The notes beneath the pieces are model-generated. The model worked only from the letters and a program-made list of their open reading frames with translations, was not told where the DNA came from and made no database searches. From Cristatella mucedo (taxonomy: Eukaryota; Bryozoa; Phylactolaemata; Cristatellidae), in the NCBI GenBank assembly GCA_009760855.2, contig WPIO01000013.1:3897501-3961500 (forward strand): a stretch of 64,000 nt of DNA, read 5' to 3'. How positions within the stretch are numbered: the first letter of the stretch is position 1; every line of letters begins with the position of its first letter. The position numbers and the translations under genes are program-made. Below, piece by piece: positions 62,131 to 64,000 of this stretch.

Positions 62131-63400
62131 AGGTGACATGCACACGTAATGCGTCGCTGGCGGTAACCTAGACAAATTCAGTGACTTTAGAACAACATAC
62201 TTGATTCGATGATTTGCCAGATATTTGCAGCTGTGGACGGATATTAAATAGTCTTTTCTTCAAGGTGAAATAAACCACTCGTCAAAATATGACTTATGCA
62301 GGTGACTCAGCTCAGTGCAGTGGGGTTACTGCGTGACAAAAAGAAGCCGACGTTGACCAAAAAGAGGCTCCTCGAACTCTTTCCTGGAAACCTTTCGTGC
62401 CGCGACAAGTCGCGCCCACGCACATCGGACTCAGAAGAACAAATCTGTGTGTTTGGCAAACCCCAGAAGGACTTACCTTACGCGATACACCAAAAAGCGA
62501 CAAAACAGCGCTATAAATAGATTGTGGGTGGTGACGTCAGTACGAGTTGAACTAACGACAGGAAGCACAAGTGGCACCGGATGGCACGTAGGCGCAAAGC
62601 TGCGCTGCGATTGATATTTCTTTTGGCGACACGACCGACCTGACGCCAACTACGCGAGCTGCTAACGTGCAGAACAGAAAATGCAGCTGTCACTTGTGGC
62701 ACCGGAAATAGGGAGCTCAGCACGTCGCGGGCGGCGCCCTCGTCCTTGGTCCGGTCATAAATCGTCGCGGTCCCAAAAAGAAGTTAGTGCTCCTAGTGTG
62801 GAGTGTTGCGGCCTTCACCTTCGGACAGGCCAAAAGAGCAGCGCTTGCACTGGTGCTAATCTTTGCTGACGCGCGAAAAATTCCGAAAAATACCCTTGGG
62901 ATCACGGCTAAAGACTTACACGTTCTGTCGCAATCCGTGTGGCAGCAGGTGTGTCCACATTAGCGAAAAACGGCGAAACTCTAAAGAGCGCCTGTCTCTG
63001 TCTCTTTAAAAAAAAACATAGCCACAGCACGGAGAAGTCTAGAAATATTATATATTGAAATAGATATCTATTTCACAGCTACGACGAAAGATTACATCGG
63101 TCAACGTTGAAGTCGTTAATAAGTTGAAAAAGCCCTAATCTGTAGTATCTAGGTATGCTGAACACGAATATAACAATACAATCTTTTTATTGGCTCTCGT
63201 TTTGAAGATATTTATGCAGTTCATATTTATGTTTCGCGGTGTAAATTTATCCAGTAAGACTGCAACAACATCCCAAGTAAGCCTAGACGGATGTAATGTT
63301 GCGTTGCATTGCATAATACCATCATGGACATTTTCTGATGCAATGCAATGCTAATGCCAGGCGGCTGCTGCAGTAGCTGACTTCATAAATCCCAGTCGGA
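62130..63400. other. Intergenic; short frames and promoter-like motifs
   Basis: A + frame at 62296-62520 (74 codons, DKKKPTLTKKRLLELFPGNL) and another at 62681-62869 are open but unrecognised. CTATAAATAG at 62513-62522 is followed 9 nt on by TGACGTCA (62532-62539), a perfect CRE palindrome. A 20-bp palindrome lies at 63056-63075. Confidence 0.45.
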
Positions 63401-63403
63401 AAG

Positions 63404-63985
63404 GTGCAGCATTTAAAATATTTCATGATTTTTGTGAGACAGTTAAAGCTACTGATACATGAAACTGTTATGGTCTTATCAATTGAGGTACAATACAGAA
63501 CAGTAATGCCTCAAAAATGCGTCAGTACCGTGGGGAAGTTTTGCTATATTTGTGGTGAAGTAGCATTTGCTTACCAGAAAGAAAGTATTGCTCTTCTCAA
63601 GTGAAGAGGGCATGCCATCTTTACTTCGGATGCAAAGTTGGTGACCAAGACCAGCCTTGCGCCCGCATATTTGCTGCGCTACATGTACAACACAGCTTTC
63701 ACAGTGGTTGAATGGCAAAAGGTCATCGATTCCATTTGCAGTCCCCCTATGGTGTGACGAAAGCCAAAGAACAACATAAATGACTGCTACTTCTGCTTGG
63801 TTCCTCCTCTTGCCGATGGAATAAAGCAGCAAAAGAAGTCGAGAATAATCCACCCAAACATTCCGTCTGCACTGAGACCAGATCCACATGGTAAGAGACT
63901 TCCAGAAAATCAGAATATTCCCTTGATTCATCTTATGAGGACAATGGTGAGTCGAACTGTTCTCTCCTGGTACGTCAGTGCGCAT
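63404..63985 (+). pseudogene. Broken copy of a multicopy gene family, N-terminal part
   Basis: The + strand reads VGKFCYICGEVAFAYQKESI to a stop at 63601-63603, then SDAKLVTKTSLAPAYLLRYM in another frame, INDCYFCLVPPLADGIKQQK and NIPSALRPDPHGKRLPENQN. These match, from memory, the KFCYVCGE, CYFC and IPSA(L/I)RP(V)PHG motifs (zinc-binding-like cysteines) of the same unnamed family as 24525-25075. Internal stops and frame breaks mark it as dead. It stops short of the window edge. Confidence 0.65.
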
Positions 63986-64000
63986 TGATAGTGATTTTGA

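Overview
The window is animal (metazoan invertebrate) nuclear DNA. It holds spliced genes with GT-AG introns and signal-peptide proteins, many 5'-truncated non-LTR (CR1/L2-like) retrotransposons whose tails end in (ATT)n, tRNA-derived SINEs, and very long (GA)n microsatellites. I cannot name the species. The LINE and SINE style, and fragments of a multicopy gene family that I recall from arthropod and cnidarian genomes, suggest an invertebrate.

The backbone is a tandem array of three protein disulfide isomerase (PDIA1/P4HB-type) genes, all on the minus strand: copy A (about 4381-12604), copy B (26476-31269) and copy C (42732-49401). Each has the same eight recognisable coding exons: signal peptide, a domain, a/b linker, b, b', a' (two exons) and a short C-terminal exon. 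All introns are in matching phases, so the splice sites can be read directly. The penultimate intron has a GC donor in all three copies. Copies A and C are open through all eight exons (498 codons each before the final, unlocated exon with the ER-retention signal). Copy B is a pseudogene. The two open copies differ at key catalytic positions.

The PDI genes sit in a repeated unit. Upstream of each PDI start lie a promoter and a conserved block (12.8-14.3, 31.5-33.0 and partly 49.9-50.1 kb). Upstream of A and B there is a further block duplicated at 17.35-18.3 and 36.1-37.1 kb. Downstream of each PDI 3' end is a CpG-rich block (1.6-3.4 with a LINE inserted, 21.6-23.7 and 38.1-40.4 kb). A and B look like the younger duplication and C the older relative.

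From about 50 kb to the right end I see no clear host gene. This part holds SINEs, LINE fragments (including two reverse transcriptase pieces), a minisatellite, a CpG-rich promoter-like region with a 200-bp (GGA)n tract near 57 kb, an almost perfect 97-bp inverted repeat near 60 kb, and at the extreme right a broken copy of a multicopy gene family also represented near 24.5-25.1 kb. The first 1.5 kb is degenerate purine-rich (GA) sequence.
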